Source of the DNA: Cryobacterium lactosi
GTDB taxonomy: Bacteria; Actinomycetota; Actinomycetes; Actinomycetales; Microbacteriaceae
NCBI RefSeq assembly: GCF_004403945.1
Contig: NZ_SOHM01000018.1
Span: 62,001-126,000 of the forward strand
Direction: 5' to 3'
DNA length: 64,000 bases
Below are positions 53,468-63,084 of the stretch, one piece after another. Every line of letters begins with the position of its first letter. Positions within the stretch are counted from its first letter, which is position 1. A model generated the notes under the pieces. The model had not been told where the DNA came from, did no database searches, and saw only the letters and a program-made list of their open reading frames with translations. Made by a program: the position numbers and the translations under genes.

Positions 53468-55354
53468 CTAGGGGGCGAGGTGGTAGCGCAGGCTGGCCAG
53501 CTCGGACTGCAGGGCCGGCGGCACCTTGCCGCCGAACCGGTCGAAGAACTCCTCGGTGAGGTCGCACTCCGCCAGCCAGGAGGCCGGGTCGATCCTGAAC
53601 AGCTGTTCGAGAGCCTCCTCGCTCACGTCGAGCCCGCCCACGTTGAGGGAGCCCGCCACCGGCATCCGCCCGATCGGGGTGTCGACGGCATCGACCGAAC
53701 CCTCAACCCGGCGGATGATCCACTCGAGCACCCGGGAGTTCTCACCGAACCCGGGCCAGAGGAAGCTGCCGTCCTCGCCCTTGCGGAACCAGTTGACCTG
53801 GAAGATCGCCGGCGCCTTGCTGCCCAGACCCCGGCCGACCTGCAACCAGTGCGCCCAGTAGTCGGCCATGTTGTAGCCGCAGAAGGGCAGCATCGCGAAC
53901 GGGTCGCGGCGCAGCTCCCCCACGGTGCCCTCGGCTGCGGCGGTCTTCTCCGACGAGATGGTGGCGCCCATGAACACGCCGTGCTTCCAGGAGCGGGCCT
54001 CGGCGACCAGCGGCACGTTGGTGGCGCGGCGGCCGCCGAACATGATCGCGTCGATCGGCACGCCGCCCACGGCCTCCCACTCGGCGGCGATCGATGGGCA
54101 CTGCGCCGCCGGCACGGTGAACCGCGAGTTGGGGTGCGCAGCGGGCCGGCCGCTGTCGGGGGTCCAGGAGTTGCCCTCCCAGTCGGTCAGGTGCGCGGGC
54201 GGGGTGTCGGTCAGGCCCTCCCACCAGACGTCGCCGTCGTCGCGGAGGGCGACGTTGGTGAAGATGGTGTTGCCCCATACCGTCTGCACGGCGGTGGGGT
54301 TGGTGGTCTCGCCGGTGCCGGGGGCCACGCCGAAGAACCCGGCCTCCGGGTTGATCGCCCAGAGCCGTCCGTCGTCGCCGGGCCGCAGCCAGGCGATGTC
54401 GTCGCCGATGGTCTCCACCTTCCAACCGGGGATGGTGGGCTGCAGCATCGACAGGTTCGTCTTGCCACAGGCCGACGGGAACGCGGCGGCCACGTGGTAC
54501 GTGCCGCCCTCGGGTGAGGTGACCTTGATCAGCAGCATGTGCTCGGCCAGCCAGCCCTCGTCGCGGGCCATCACCGAGGCGATCCGCAGCGCGAACGACT
54601 TCTTCGACAGCAACGCATTGCCGCCGTAGCCCGAGCCGAACGACCAGACCTCCCGGTCTTCGGGGAACTGCACAATGTACTTGGTGTCGTTGCTGGGCCA
54701 AGTGACGTCGGCGCGGGCCGAGCCCTGCACATCCACGAGCGGGAACCCCACGCTGTGCACGGTGCGCACCCACGGCGTGCCGGACTCGATCAGGCGCAGC
54801 ACGGCCTGGCCCATCCGGGTCATGATGCCCATGTTCAGAACCACGTAGGGCGAGTCGGTGATCTCCACGCCGAGCTGCGAGATGGGGCCAGCAAGCGGGC
54901 CCATCGAGAACGGAACGACGTACATCGTGCGACCGCGCATGCTGCCGGCGAAGACGCTGTTGAGTTCGGCGCGCATCTGGGCGGGCTCGGCCCAGTTGTT
55001 GGTGGGGCCGGCGTCCTCGCGCAGCGTTGAGGAGATGAAGGTGCGGTCCTCCACCCGCGCCACATCACTGGGGCTGGTGCGGGCGAGGAAGCTGTTCGGC
55101 CGCCACTCCGGGTTGAGCCGGATGAGCTTGCCCTCGGCGACGAGCTGCTTGGAGAGCTGGTCGGCCTCCTGCGCGGTGCCGCTGCACCAGACGATCGCGT
55201 CGGGCCGGGTGAGCCTGGCCACCTCATCGACCCAGGCCTGCAGGGCGGGGTCGGTGGTGCCGGTGGGCGCGCCGTAGGTGGTGGCCGCCGTGGTTTCACT
55301 CGAGTGGGCGGCGTGGGCCCGGATGTCGCTGCGAACGGGGTGGGTGACGGTCAT
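53468..55354 (-). CDS. pckG: phosphoenolpyruvate carboxykinase (GTP)
   Basis: The 628-residue enzyme converts oxaloacetate and GTP to PEP in gluconeogenesis. The P-loop with the reactive cysteine is [15 protein letters not shown] (Cys296). Other family features are [102 protein letters not shown] and [14 protein letters not shown]. The ATG at 55354 is chosen for its GAGGAAGG ribosome-binding site 7 nt upstream; the track-length start 10 codons earlier lacks one. It is divergent from a RamB-like regulator that probably controls it. Confidence 0.96.
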   Translation of the reverse strand: MTVTHPVRSDIRAHAAHSSETTAATTYGAPTGTTDPALQAWVDEVARLTRPDAIVWCSGTAQEADQLSKQLVAEGKLIRLNPEWRPNSFLARTSPSDVARVEDRTFISSTLREDAGPTNNWAEPAQMRAELNSVFAGSMRGRTMYVVPFSMGPLAGPISQLGVEITDSPYVVLNMGIMTRMGQAVLRLIESGTPWVRTVHSVGFPLVDVQGSARADVTWPSNDTKYIVQFPEDREVWSFGSGYGGNALLSKKSFALRIASVMARDEGWLAEHMLLIKVTSPEGGTYHVAAAFPSACGKTNLSMLQPTIPGWKVETIGDDIAWLRPGDDGRLWAINPEAGFFGVAPGTGETTNPTAVQTVWGNTIFTNVALRDDGDVWWEGLTDTPPAHLTDWEGNSWTPDSGRPAAHPNSRFTVPAAQCPSIAAEWEAVGGVPIDAIMFGGRRATNVPLVAEARSWKHGVFMGATISSEKTAAAEGTVGELRRDPFAMLPFCGYNMADYWAHWLQVGRGLGSKAPAIFQVNWFRKGEDGSFLWPGFGENSRVLEWIIRRVEGSVDAVDTPIGRMPVAGSLNVGGLDVSEEALEQLFRIDPASWLAECDLTEEFFDRFGGKVPPALQSELASLRYHLAP

Positions 55355-55384
55355 TGTCTGGCCTTCCTCAGATGCGTGATTCAC

Positions 55385-55397
55385 TGGGCAAAGTACT
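55385..55397. promoter_or_regulatory. candidate RamB-like box overlapping the pckG promoter
   Basis: TGGGCAAAGTACT agrees at 10 of 13 positions with the recalled corynebacterial RamB motif in reverse complement (TTTGCAAAGTTCT). On the reverse strand it overlaps TACTTT, the best -10 candidate for pckG. Confidence 0.35.
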
Positions 55398-55495
55398 CCC
55401 GGACGGCTGCCGCGGTGAGTAGAACAAGGGCAGGAACGCTAATTTCGTCCTGTTCATTAAGAATGCGACCGGATTCGGTGCAGAAACGGAAAAAC

Positions 55496-55513
55496 CCGTG
55501 TTAAGAAACACGG
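55496..55513. promoter_or_regulatory. inverted repeat upstream of the RamB-like regulator gene
   Basis: CCGTGTT and AACACGG are perfect 7-bp arms with a 4-bp spacer, ending 10 bp before the regulator's -10 box. It is a candidate autoregulatory operator. Confidence 0.45.
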
Positions 55514-55522
55514 TTCTTTACG

Positions 55523-55528
55523 TATGCT
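55523..55528 (+). promoter_or_regulatory. -10 box of the RamB-like gene, probable leaderless transcript
   Basis: TATGCT lies 6 nt before the ATG at 55535. The AAGGA in between is adjacent to the start. Confidence 0.5.
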
Positions 55529-55534
55529 TAAGGA

Positions 55535-56977
55535 ATGCCAACGCCGGCCTCCGACCTCGTCACCCTGGGTCATCGCATCCGTCACTTTCGCAGCGAGCGC
55601 GCTCTGACGCTCGATCAGCTCGGTGAGCAGGTAGGCCTGGCGGCCAGCCAGCTTTCGCTGATCGAGAACGGCCGGCGCGAGCCCAAGCTCTCCACCCTGC
55701 AACAGCTGGCCCAGGCGCTGGGCGTGCCGCTGGCCGACCTGCTCAGCGGGGAGGCGCCGAACACCCGCGCTGCCCTGGAGATCGAGCTGGTCCGGGCGCA
55801 GAAGAACCCGCTCTACGGGGCCCTGGGCCTGCCGCAGGTCAAGATCACCAAGGGCATGCCGTTGCCGGCGATCGAGTCGCTGGTGGGGCTGCACCGCGAG
55901 CTGGCCCGTCGGGCCAGCGAGGCCATCGCCACCCCGGAGGAGGCCCGCCGGGCCAACACCGAGCTGCGCGAGCGGATGCGCGAACGCGGCAACTACATGC
56001 CCGACATCGAAAAACTCGCCGAGGAGCGGGTGCGCGCCTCCGGCCACGTCTCCGGTGCGCTCACCCACCGCGAGGTGAGCGTGATGGCCGAGCAGCTGGG
56101 CTTCACCCTGATCTACGTGAACGACCTGCCGCACTCCACCCGGTCGGTGACCGACCTGGCCAACCACCGCATCTACCTGCCGCCGGCGTCGATTCCCGGC
56201 GGGCACGGGCTGCGCTCGATGGCCTTGCAGGCGATGGGGCACCGCCTGCTCGGCCACGAACGTCCGGCCAGCTACGCCGAGTTCCTCTGGCAACGGCTGG
56301 AGATCAACTACTTCGCCGCCTGCTGCCTGATGCCGCTGGAGGCCACCCGCAGCTTCCTGCAGACCGCCAAACGCGACCGGGTGCTCTCGGTGGAAGACCT
56401 GCGCGACGCTTTCGGGGTGACGCACGAGGCCGCGGCACTGCGGCTGACCAACCTGGCCACCGCGCACCTGGACATGACCGTGCACTTCCTGCGGGTCTCC
56501 GGCGACGGCGCCCTGCAAAAGGGCTACGAGAATGACGGCCTGCCGCTGCCGGCCGATGTGACCGGCTCGATCGAGGGCCAGCTGGTCTGCAAGCAGTGGA
56601 GCGCCCGCAGCGCGTTCACCCACACGAATCGCACCACCGAGTTCTACCAGTACACCGACACCCCGGCCGGCACATTCTGGTGCGCCACCCAGACCGGCAC
56701 CACCGCGGATGGCGAGTTCTCGATCAGCGTCGGCGCTCCGTTCGCGCAGGCCAAGTGGTTCCGCGGCCGGGAGACCACCCAGCGCACGGTGTCCCGCTGC
56801 CCCGACGAGTCCTGCTGCCGGCGCCCGTCCGGTTCGGTCGCCGCCCGCTGGGCCGGTCAGGCCTGGCCGAGCGCCAGGCTGCACGCGCACGTGCTCTCCC
56901 CGCTGCCCAGCGGCACGTTCCCCGGTGTCGACGACACCGAGGTCTACGAGTTCCTCGAGGCGCACGCCGACCAGTAA
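55535..56977 (+). CDS. ramB: RamB-like XRE/short-chain-fatty-acyl transcriptional regulator
   Basis: The 480-residue protein has an XRE helix-turn-helix at residues 8-65 (LGHRIRHFRSERALTLDQLGEQVGLAASQLSLIENGRREPKLSTLQQLAQALG). An ImmA/IrrE-like region follows around residues 225-265 (GHGLRSMALQAMGHRLLGHERPASYAEFL), and a C-terminal domain contains clustered cysteines (RCPDESCCRRPSGS). This layout is that of RamB/ScfR regulators, which control acetate and propionate metabolism (glyoxylate shunt, methylcitrate genes) in actinobacteria. The HExxH protease motif is not intact. Its divergent partner pckG fits a gluconeogenic control role. Confidence 0.85.
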   Translation: MPTPASDLVTLGHRIRHFRSERALTLDQLGEQVGLAASQLSLIENGRREPKLSTLQQLAQALGVPLADLLSGEAPNTRAALEIELVRAQKNPLYGALGLPQVKITKGMPLPAIESLVGLHRELARRASEAIATPEEARRANTELRERMRERGNYMPDIEKLAEERVRASGHVSGALTHREVSVMAEQLGFTLIYVNDLPHSTRSVTDLANHRIYLPPASIPGGHGLRSMALQAMGHRLLGHERPASYAEFLWQRLEINYFAACCLMPLEATRSFLQTAKRDRVLSVEDLRDAFGVTHEAAALRLTNLATAHLDMTVHFLRVSGDGALQKGYENDGLPLPADVTGSIEGQLVCKQWSARSAFTHTNRTTEFYQYTDTPAGTFWCATQTGTTADGEFSISVGAPFAQAKWFRGRETTQRTVSRCPDESCCRRPSGSVAARWAGQAWPSARLHAHVLSPLPSGTFPGVDDTEVYEFLEAHADQ

Positions 56978-57204
56978 TCGGGCGGGAGCGACCGATCGTG
57001 GCAGCGACGTCACGTGACGGGGTTTCCCGGGCCGGCTCCGCCGTTTCGTTCGCTCGCTCGAGCCGCAGTGCGCGTGGTACTACGACCATCGTGCAATGGC
57101 GCAGGCTGCGGGATCGCCGGATTCTTGAAGGACAGGGACGGCGAGCAGCAGGTTGTCGTTTCCGGATCGGTCGCAATCCAGCGACACTATTGGAAGGAGA
57201 CACC
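56978..57204. other. intergenic region upstream of the Asp-rich protein gene
   Basis: These 227 bp hold no convincing gene or terminator. A CACTAT box at about 57184-57189, shortly before the AAGGAG ribosome-binding site, is a weak -10 candidate for the following three-gene unit. Confidence 0.3.
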
Positions 57205-57633
57205 ATGAAACGAATCATTATCGGCACGGTGGCCGCCGCCCTCGTGGCGGTTCCGGCGACGATCGGCTTGTGGGGCAATGCGTCGTTCTCGCAGGAAGTG
57301 CCCGTGCGGGTCCCCGCCTCCGGGCAAGTCGTTGAACCTTCATCGACTCCGAGCAACTCGTCCAGCCCGATTGACGACAACGGCGGCGACACGCCCCGGG
57401 ACCAGCGCATCGAACCCGGCGATGACCGCGACGTGCAGGGAGGCTCCCCCGCGTCGGGCGCACCTTCCGATGGTGCCGATGACAACGGCGGCGATACGCC
57501 CCGCGACCAGCGCATCGAACCCGGTGACGATCATGATGGGTCCGATTCTTCCGGATCCGGCTCGTCGGGATCCGGCTCGTCGAGTGATGACGCAGGCGAG
57601 GACGATAATGGCGGGCATGGAAGCGATGACTGA
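57205..57633 (+). CDS. small secreted Asp/Gly/Ser-rich protein with an 18-residue tandem-type repeat
   Basis: I do not recognise the 142-residue product. The N-terminus MKRIIIGTVAAALVAVPATIGLWGNASFSQ is a clear Sec signal, probably cut after an Ala-Ser region near residue 25, with no lipobox. The mature part is very acidic and low in complexity. DDNGGDTPRDQRIEPGDD occurs twice (57373-57426 and 57478-57531), separated by a 17-residue linker, and the tail is Ser/Gly then Asp-rich. The DxNGGD pattern recalls Ca-binding loops. AAGGAG lies 5 nt before the ATG. The stop is immediately followed by the GTG of a sensor kinase gene, so it may be an exported accessory or sensed component. Confidence 0.75.
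   Translation: MKRIIIGTVAAALVAVPATIGLWGNASFSQEVPVRVPASGQVVEPSSTPSNSSSPIDDNGGDTPRDQRIEPGDDRDVQGGSPASGAPSDGADDNGGDTPRDQRIEPGDDHDGSDSSGSGSSGSGSSSDDAGEDDNGGHGSDD
57373..57531 (+). repeat. two 54-bp in-gene repeats encoding DDNGGDTPRDQRIEPGDD
   Basis: Copies at 57373-57426 and 57478-57531 encode identical 18-residue peptides with only a few synonymous base changes. This points to recent duplication or selection on the peptide. Confidence 0.85.
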
Positions 57634-59061
57634 GTGACCACCCCCGCGGATGCCACCGCCTCGACCGGCCGCGTGCCCCTCGAGGTCGATGGCGTGCCGT
57701 GGGTCATGGTCGCCGACGGCGCCCCGACAGGGATCGTTGGCGCACAGCCTCCGGTGCGCACCCGAGGCGTGGTGCTTCGTCTTTCCCTTGCCTTGGTGGC
57801 GGCACTCATCGTGGTGGCTGTCCTCGGAGCACTTGCCGCTCAGCTTCTCGCCGAACGGCAGTCTGTGAATGACGCCGCGAACAGGGCCGATATTCTCGCT
57901 CAGGCAGTGATCCAGCCCGCCCTGTCGAACCAGCTTGTTGATGGTGATCCCGACGCTGTCGCCGCACTGGATGCGCTCATTCGTGACCGTGTGCTGGGCT
58001 CGGAAATCGTGCGCGTCAAGCTCTGGCGGCCCGACGGCCTGGTGGTCTACGCCGACGAGCCACAGTTGATCGGGCGCACATTCCCGCTCAGCGAGAATCA
58101 GCAAGAGGCTCTGGCTGCCCCTCAGGTGCGGGCCGAGGTCTCAGACCTGTCCGGGTCGGAGAACCAGTTCGAGACTGGTGGCCGGTTGCTTGAGGTATAC
58201 CGGCCGGTGTGGGCTCCCGACGGTCGCGAACTCCTGTTCGAGCTCTACTCTCCCTATGCGCCCGTCGCGGCTCGATCGGCCGAGCTGTGGCGGGGGTTTG
58301 CCGGAGTGACGATCAGCAGCCTGCTCCTGTTCGCGGCCCTCGCGGCGCCAATCGTGTGGCGTTTGTTGAAGCGGGCCCGCGCTGTTGACCGTGAGCGAGC
58401 GGCCCTTCTGCAGCACACCGTCGATGCCTCTGACGCCGAGCGGCGGAGAATCGCCGCGACCCTGCACGACGGACCTGTCCAGGAGCTGGTCGCAACCGCA
58501 TTCGCCGCAGAAGGCGTGGCGGCCGGTGCCGCGGCGGCGGGTGAGACGGACGTGGCCTCCTCGGTACGCGGTGTTGCCGCTGCAGTCCGGGGGAACATCC
58601 GCGTGCTGCGCTCGCTGCTGGTGGACATCTACCCTGCGAGCCTTGCCGCAGCCGGCCTCCCCCAGGCCTTACTCGACCTCGCCGATACCGTTCGCGGGCG
58701 GGGCGTCGATGTGCAGATCGGTCTTGCCCCGGACCTGCGAGATCTCACTGACCTTGAACGACGGCTGGTGTACCGGGTCGCGCAGGAGTGCGTGCGCAAT
58801 TCCGCTACCCACGCAGCACCCTGCAGTGTCGTGCTGACGTTGAGAGCCGAGGCCGACACCGTTGTACTCGACGTGGCCGATGACGGTCCAGGTTTCGAGC
58901 CGGACTCCCTGCAGAGCCGACCGCTGGGCCACTTCGGCACGCAAGTGCTGGCCGACCTCGTCGAAGATGCCGGGGCGAGGCTGCTTCTGGCGACTGCGCC
59001 CGGTAAGGGAACGACCTGGCGACTGATTGTGCCTCCAACCGAACATGTGGCCGGCTCGTGA
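57634..59061 (+). CDS. NarL-type sensor histidine kinase
   Basis: The 475-residue kinase has one membrane helix at about residues 46-70 and an extracytoplasmic sensor of about 150 residues (including IVRVKLWRPDGLVVYADEPQLIGRTF, a PAS/CHASE-like strand pattern). A second helix near 230-250 and a HisKA_3 dimerisation domain follow, with His278 in ERRRIAATLHDGPVQELVA. The HATPase_c domain (QECVRNSATHAAP, DVADDGPGFEPDSL, GHFGTQVLADLVEDAGA) lies at the C-terminus. The GTG at 57634 directly abuts the stop of the secreted Asp-rich protein gene. The stop overlaps the response-regulator gene by 4 bp. The signal is unknown, possibly linked to the upstream protein. Confidence 0.9.
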   Translation: MTTPADATASTGRVPLEVDGVPWVMVADGAPTGIVGAQPPVRTRGVVLRLSLALVAALIVVAVLGALAAQLLAERQSVNDAANRADILAQAVIQPALSNQLVDGDPDAVAALDALIRDRVLGSEIVRVKLWRPDGLVVYADEPQLIGRTFPLSENQQEALAAPQVRAEVSDLSGSENQFETGGRLLEVYRPVWAPDGRELLFELYSPYAPVAARSAELWRGFAGVTISSLLLFAALAAPIVWRLLKRARAVDRERAALLQHTVDASDAERRRIAATLHDGPVQELVATAFAAEGVAAGAAAAGETDVASSVRGVAAAVRGNIRVLRSLLVDIYPASLAAAGLPQALLDLADTVRGRGVDVQIGLAPDLRDLTDLERRLVYRVAQECVRNSATHAAPCSVVLTLRAEADTVVLDVADDGPGFEPDSLQSRPLGHFGTQVLADLVEDAGARLLLATAPGKGTTWRLIVPPTEHVAGS

Positions 59062-59681
59062 TCCGTGTGCTCGTGGTCGACGACCATGCCATGGTCCGCG
59101 CGGGGCTGATCGCTGTGCTCGCCGCCGACGGCGACATCGAAGTCGTCGCTCAAGCAGCCGATGGCCGTGCCGCCGTGACCGAGGCCATCGCAACGACCCC
59201 CGATGTCGTGCTGATGGACTTGTCGATGCCGGTCGTCGATGGTGTGGAGGCCACTCGACAGGTGATCGCACAGGTCCCGTCAACGCGGATCGTTGTGCTG
59301 ACATCCTTCGCCGACCACGATCGGGTCCGGCGAGCGCTCGATGCCGGCGCGGTCGGCTATCAATTGAAGGATGCCGAGCCGGACACGTTGCGGGACGCGG
59401 TGCGAGCCGCTGCCGGCGGGAACGTGCCCCTGGACCCACGCGTGGCGGGCGCCCTACTGCCACGCGCCGCCCACCACGCTGATGCTCTCAGCCCGCGCGA
59501 ACGTGAGGTGCTTCTCCTGGTCACCGACGGGCTGGCCAACAAACAAATCGCGCGAGCGCTGGGCATCACCGAACGCACCGTCAAAGCCCACCTCGGCAGC
59601 GTCTACCGGCACATCGGTGTCGCCGATCGCACGAGCGCAGCGATGTGGGCGCGAGATCACCTCGACTCCAGCCCGCACTAG
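59058..59681 (+). CDS. NarL/LuxR-family response regulator
   Basis: The 207-residue protein has a receiver domain ([12 protein letters not shown], phosphoacceptor Asp54 in VVLMDLSMP, Thr in VVLTSF, Lys in YQLKDAEP). A C-terminal LuxR helix-turn-helix follows ([46 protein letters not shown]). It is the cognate partner of the sensor kinase, sharing a GTGA overlap with its gene. Targets are unknown. Confidence 0.93.
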   Translation: MIRVLVVDDHAMVRAGLIAVLAADGDIEVVAQAADGRAAVTEAIATTPDVVLMDLSMPVVDGVEATRQVIAQVPSTRIVVLTSFADHDRVRRALDAGAVGYQLKDAEPDTLRDAVRAAAGGNVPLDPRVAGALLPRAAHHADALSPREREVLLLVTDGLANKQIARALGITERTVKAHLGSVYRHIGVADRTSAAMWARDHLDSSPH

Positions 59682-59780
59682 CGCCTCACGACGGTATTCG
59701 TCTGCGCGGCAGTGCCGAATCCGCCGAGGCATGAAGGTCCCCGAGCGGCTATCGTGAACAGACGACATTGGGGGGACGCC

Positions 59781-62126
59781 ATGGGGGTGAGAACACCTGC
59801 GCGGCAGCGCGACCAGGCACGGCCGGTTGGGCGGTGGGACTCGTGGCCGATCTGGATCATGGCCCTCCTGCTGGTGATGTTCTTTGCGGCCATCATGCTC
59901 CGAAGCGACGCGGAGTTCAGCCCGCTGGTGGACGGCTGGCTGGGGTTGCTCGCCATGGTGGTTCCAGTTGTCGTGTGTCTGAGGGCACTCCGTCGCACCC
60001 GGTTTCGCCAGCTGGAACTGGTGCTCGCCGCGGCAGCGGTGACCTCCTGGGCAGTCGGAAACATCTACTTCGTGCTCGCGGCGGGCTTCAGTGTGACGCT
60101 GCCCTATCCGTCCCTGGCCGACGTGGGGTTCCTCAGCTTCTACCCCCTGATGCTGGCTTCGCTGGTGGTGATGGTGAGCCGGAAAGCGCGGGACATGGCC
60201 TGGCCTGTAGTCCTGGACGGCGCTCTGGGCAGCGTCGCCGCCGCGGCCGTGCTGACGGTGCTGCTCAATCCCATCTTGGGCCCCGTCGCCGACCGGCCTC
60301 TGTCGCTGGCCACCGCGGTCGCGGTTGCCTATCCCCTGGGCGACCTGCTTCTTGTGGCCGCCTTCGTCGGGATCGGGGCGTCCCAGGGACGGAACGCGGG
60401 TGCAAGGTGGCTGCTGCTTGTGTTCGGCCTGATGACGTTTGCCGCCACCGATGTCGCCTACGCCCTGCTGGAGCTCACGGACCTGTATCTGGTGGGCACT
60501 CCCCTCGACATGGGCTGGGCCGTCGGCCTCGCCTTCCTCGCGTGGTGGATCGACGGGTCGGCCCGCACGGTCAAGACCCGAGCCGACCCCGCGTGGTCGA
60601 TTCCCGCCCAGACCGTGCCGGTGTTGGCCACGGCCGCGGCGTTGGGCGTGCTGGTCCTGGCCAGCGAAGTGGAGATCCCGCCGCTTGCGGTGGGGCTGGC
60701 CAGCCTGACGCTGGTGCTGGCGGCTGTTCCCCTGGTCTTCCGGCAGCGGATCCGGCTCGCGGACATGCGCCGCCAGGCCATGACCGACGAACTCACCGGC
60801 CTGCCCAACCGGCGGGCGCTGTACGCCGAGGTGCCTGCCCGGCTGGCCGCCGACCGGGATCGCCACAGCGCGCTGCTGGTGCTGGACCTCGACAAGTTCA
60901 AGGAGGTCAACGACAGCCTCGGTCACGACGTCGGCGACGGCCTGCTCAGGCAGGTCACCGATCGTCTGTCGGTGCAACTGCGCCACACGGATCTGCTGGC
61001 CCGGCTGGGCGGCGACGAGTTCGCCATCCACCTCGACGGATGTGATGTCGGCGAGGCCGAGAGTGTGGCCGTGAAGTTGCGCGCGGCACTGACCGAGCCG
61101 TTCACCCTGGCGGGCATCGCCCTGCAGGCCAGCGCCAGCATCGGGATCGCACTGTTCCCTTCGCAGGGCCAGGACCTGACAGTTCTGCTGCGCAAGGCCG
61201 ACATGGCCATGTACCGGGCGAAGTCCACGCGCACCGGGCACCACGTGTACGTCGACGATGACAGCCACGGCGATGAGCGGTTGCGCACCCTGGCGGAGCT
61301 GCGCACGGCTCTGCACGAGGACCAGTTACTGCTGCACTACCAGCCCAAGATCGACCTCGCCACCGACACCGTCTGCGGTGTGGAGGCCCTCGTGCGGTGG
61401 AACCACCCGGTACGGGGCTTGCTCTACCCGGATGCGTTCCTCGGGCTCGTCGAGGAGGCCGGGCTGATGCCGGCGTTGACTCACATCGTGTTCGAGAAGG
61501 CCCTGGCCCAGGCCGAGGCCTGGCAGGAAGACGGCCGCGAGCTGTCCATGGCCGTCAATCTGTCGGCAAGCTCTCTCGTCGACGTCGACCTGCCCGACCG
61601 GATCGGTGACATGGTCGAGGCGCGCGGGCTGGCGCCATCCGTTCTCGTGCTCGAGATCACCGAAGACTTCCTGATGGCAGACCGGGACCGGGCACATGCC
61701 ATCCTCACCAGGCTGCGGGCCCTGGGCGTTCGGATCGCCGTTGACGATTTCGGCACCGGCTACAGTTCGCTGGCGTATCTGCGGGATCTGCCCATCGACG
61801 AGCTGAAGCTGGATAAGTCGTTCGTGATGCCGATGGCCGACGATCCGCGCGCGGCCGCGCTGGTGGCTTCAACCATCGCCCTCGCGCACAGTCTCGGCCT
61901 GCGGATGGTCGCCGAAGGAGTCGAGAACAGCGTCGCGTACGCCGAGCTCGCCGGCTATGGCTGCGACATGGCGCAGGGCTTCTATATGTCTCGGCCGGTC
62001 CCGGCGGCGGAGCTGGACGCCTGGCTGGCGAAGCGCGAGTCGGCCATCGGGCTGCGCCAACCGGTGGCATTCAGCTCAGCACCCGGCGCCATCCACTTGC
62101 GAACTGGAAAGTGGATGCTAGATTGA
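59781..62126 (+). CDS. membrane-anchored diguanylate cyclase/phosphodiesterase (GGDEF-EAL)
   Basis: The 781-residue protein has eight to ten hydrophobic helices in its first 320 residues. A GGDEF domain follows (intact GGDEF at 410-414, with the inhibitory I-site RHTD at 401-404), then an EAL domain (EAL at 535-537, LEITEDF, DDFGTGYSSLAYLRDLPIDELKLDKSF, EGVEN). Both active sites look complete, so it may make and break cyclic di-GMP in response to the membrane sensor region. The ATG at 59781 follows a GGGGGGA ribosome-binding site; the upstream frame to 59712 lacks one. Confidence 0.92.
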   Translation: MGVRTPARQRDQARPVGRWDSWPIWIMALLLVMFFAAIMLRSDAEFSPLVDGWLGLLAMVVPVVVCLRALRRTRFRQLELVLAAAAVTSWAVGNIYFVLAAGFSVTLPYPSLADVGFLSFYPLMLASLVVMVSRKARDMAWPVVLDGALGSVAAAAVLTVLLNPILGPVADRPLSLATAVAVAYPLGDLLLVAAFVGIGASQGRNAGARWLLLVFGLMTFAATDVAYALLELTDLYLVGTPLDMGWAVGLAFLAWWIDGSARTVKTRADPAWSIPAQTVPVLATAAALGVLVLASEVEIPPLAVGLASLTLVLAAVPLVFRQRIRLADMRRQAMTDELTGLPNRRALYAEVPARLAADRDRHSALLVLDLDKFKEVNDSLGHDVGDGLLRQVTDRLSVQLRHTDLLARLGGDEFAIHLDGCDVGEAESVAVKLRAALTEPFTLAGIALQASASIGIALFPSQGQDLTVLLRKADMAMYRAKSTRTGHHVYVDDDSHGDERLRTLAELRTALHEDQLLLHYQPKIDLATDTVCGVEALVRWNHPVRGLLYPDAFLGLVEEAGLMPALTHIVFEKALAQAEAWQEDGRELSMAVNLSASSLVDVDLPDRIGDMVEARGLAPSVLVLEITEDFLMADRDRAHAILTRLRALGVRIAVDDFGTGYSSLAYLRDLPIDELKLDKSFVMPMADDPRAAALVASTIALAHSLGLRMVAEGVENSVAYAELAGYGCDMAQGFYMSRPVPAAELDAWLAKRESAIGLRQPVAFSSAPGAIHLRTGKWMLD

Positions 62127-62163
62127 CAGTGCGGCGAAGATAGCCGCGGCAATCGGGGGATTC

Positions 62164-63084
62164 ATGAGCGACCAGAACAGCGGCGACCAGCACAGCGGCG
62201 ACAGCGCACGACCGGGCACGGATGCCGCGGCCACGCTGCTCCGGGCCAGCGACGCGGTCGGGTACCGGGTTCGCGCGGCCATCGATGCCCGCACCAGGGC
62301 CATCGTCGATGCCTGGATGGCCGTGGCCGTTCTGACCTACTCCCTCGCCTTCGCCCTCTCCGGCATCGGCGGCGCCGCCGGGGCGGGTCTCATCAGCGGA
62401 GTCGCCCGCACGTCCAGGGACGGGGTCAGCGTGCCGTTCCTGGTGCTCGCGGCGTTCCTCGCCGCCAGCACCCTGACCGACGGACTCACGCAGAGCCTGT
62501 ACCAGCCCCTGCAGCCGCGGTCCAGGCTGCGCCGGTTCGGCTACTCGTTTGCCAGCATCCTCCCGCTTCTGACCCTCCTCTGCCTGGCGTTCATTGTGCC
62601 GACGACGCCGTGGCCGCTCGCCCTGACGATCGCGTGCATTTCCGCGGTGCCCGTGGTCGTTCTGGCGGTTCGTTCGGCGCTGCGGGCCAGACGGGCCGGC
62701 GTTCGGCGCCCCGAGCCGTCGTTGTCAGCCCTGCTGAGCCCGACCGGCCGCGTCGTCACCGCCGTCCTGGGTCTGTGGCTGGGCGCGATCGGCATGTTGA
62801 CCGGCACCCCGTTCGGCGTCGCCGGCATCGCCGCGGCCGGCGCCTTCTTCCTCGCGATGCTCGCCACCCGTACCACCCGCGTCGGTCTGGACCGGCTCGC
62901 CGAAGACTGGGGTCGCACCCAATGGGCCGCTTTCGGCTGCTCCTACCTGCTGATGCTCAGCCTGTCCGTGGTGCTGCCGCGCACCACCTGGGATCTCGAC
63001 ATCGTCAGCAACGTCGGCGGCATCCTCATCGCGGCGCCGCTGGTGGTCGCCGCGTTCCGGCCCGCACCCATCTGGGAGACCTGA
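62164..63084 (+). CDS. uncharacterised polytopic membrane protein
   Basis: I do not recognise a family for this 306-residue protein. The first 50 residues are hydrophilic (Gln/Ser/Asp-rich, then ATLLRASDAVGYRVRAAIDARTRAIVDAW). About seven hydrophobic segments follow, at roughly residues 55-75, 95-115, 125-150, 155-175, 200-245 and 260-300. GGGGGA precedes the ATG. The stop overlaps the next gene, a small winged-helix regulator, by one base. A membrane protein coupled to a DNA-binding partner suggests a regulated transporter or a sensor pair. Confidence 0.7.
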   Translation: MSDQNSGDQHSGDSARPGTDAAATLLRASDAVGYRVRAAIDARTRAIVDAWMAVAVLTYSLAFALSGIGGAAGAGLISGVARTSRDGVSVPFLVLAAFLAASTLTDGLTQSLYQPLQPRSRLRRFGYSFASILPLLTLLCLAFIVPTTPWPLALTIACISAVPVVVLAVRSALRARRAGVRRPEPSLSALLSPTGRVVTAVLGLWLGAIGMLTGTPFGVAGIAAAGAFFLAMLATRTTRVGLDRLAEDWGRTQWAAFGCSYLLMLSLSVVLPRTTWDLDIVSNVGGILIAAPLVVAAFRPAPIWET

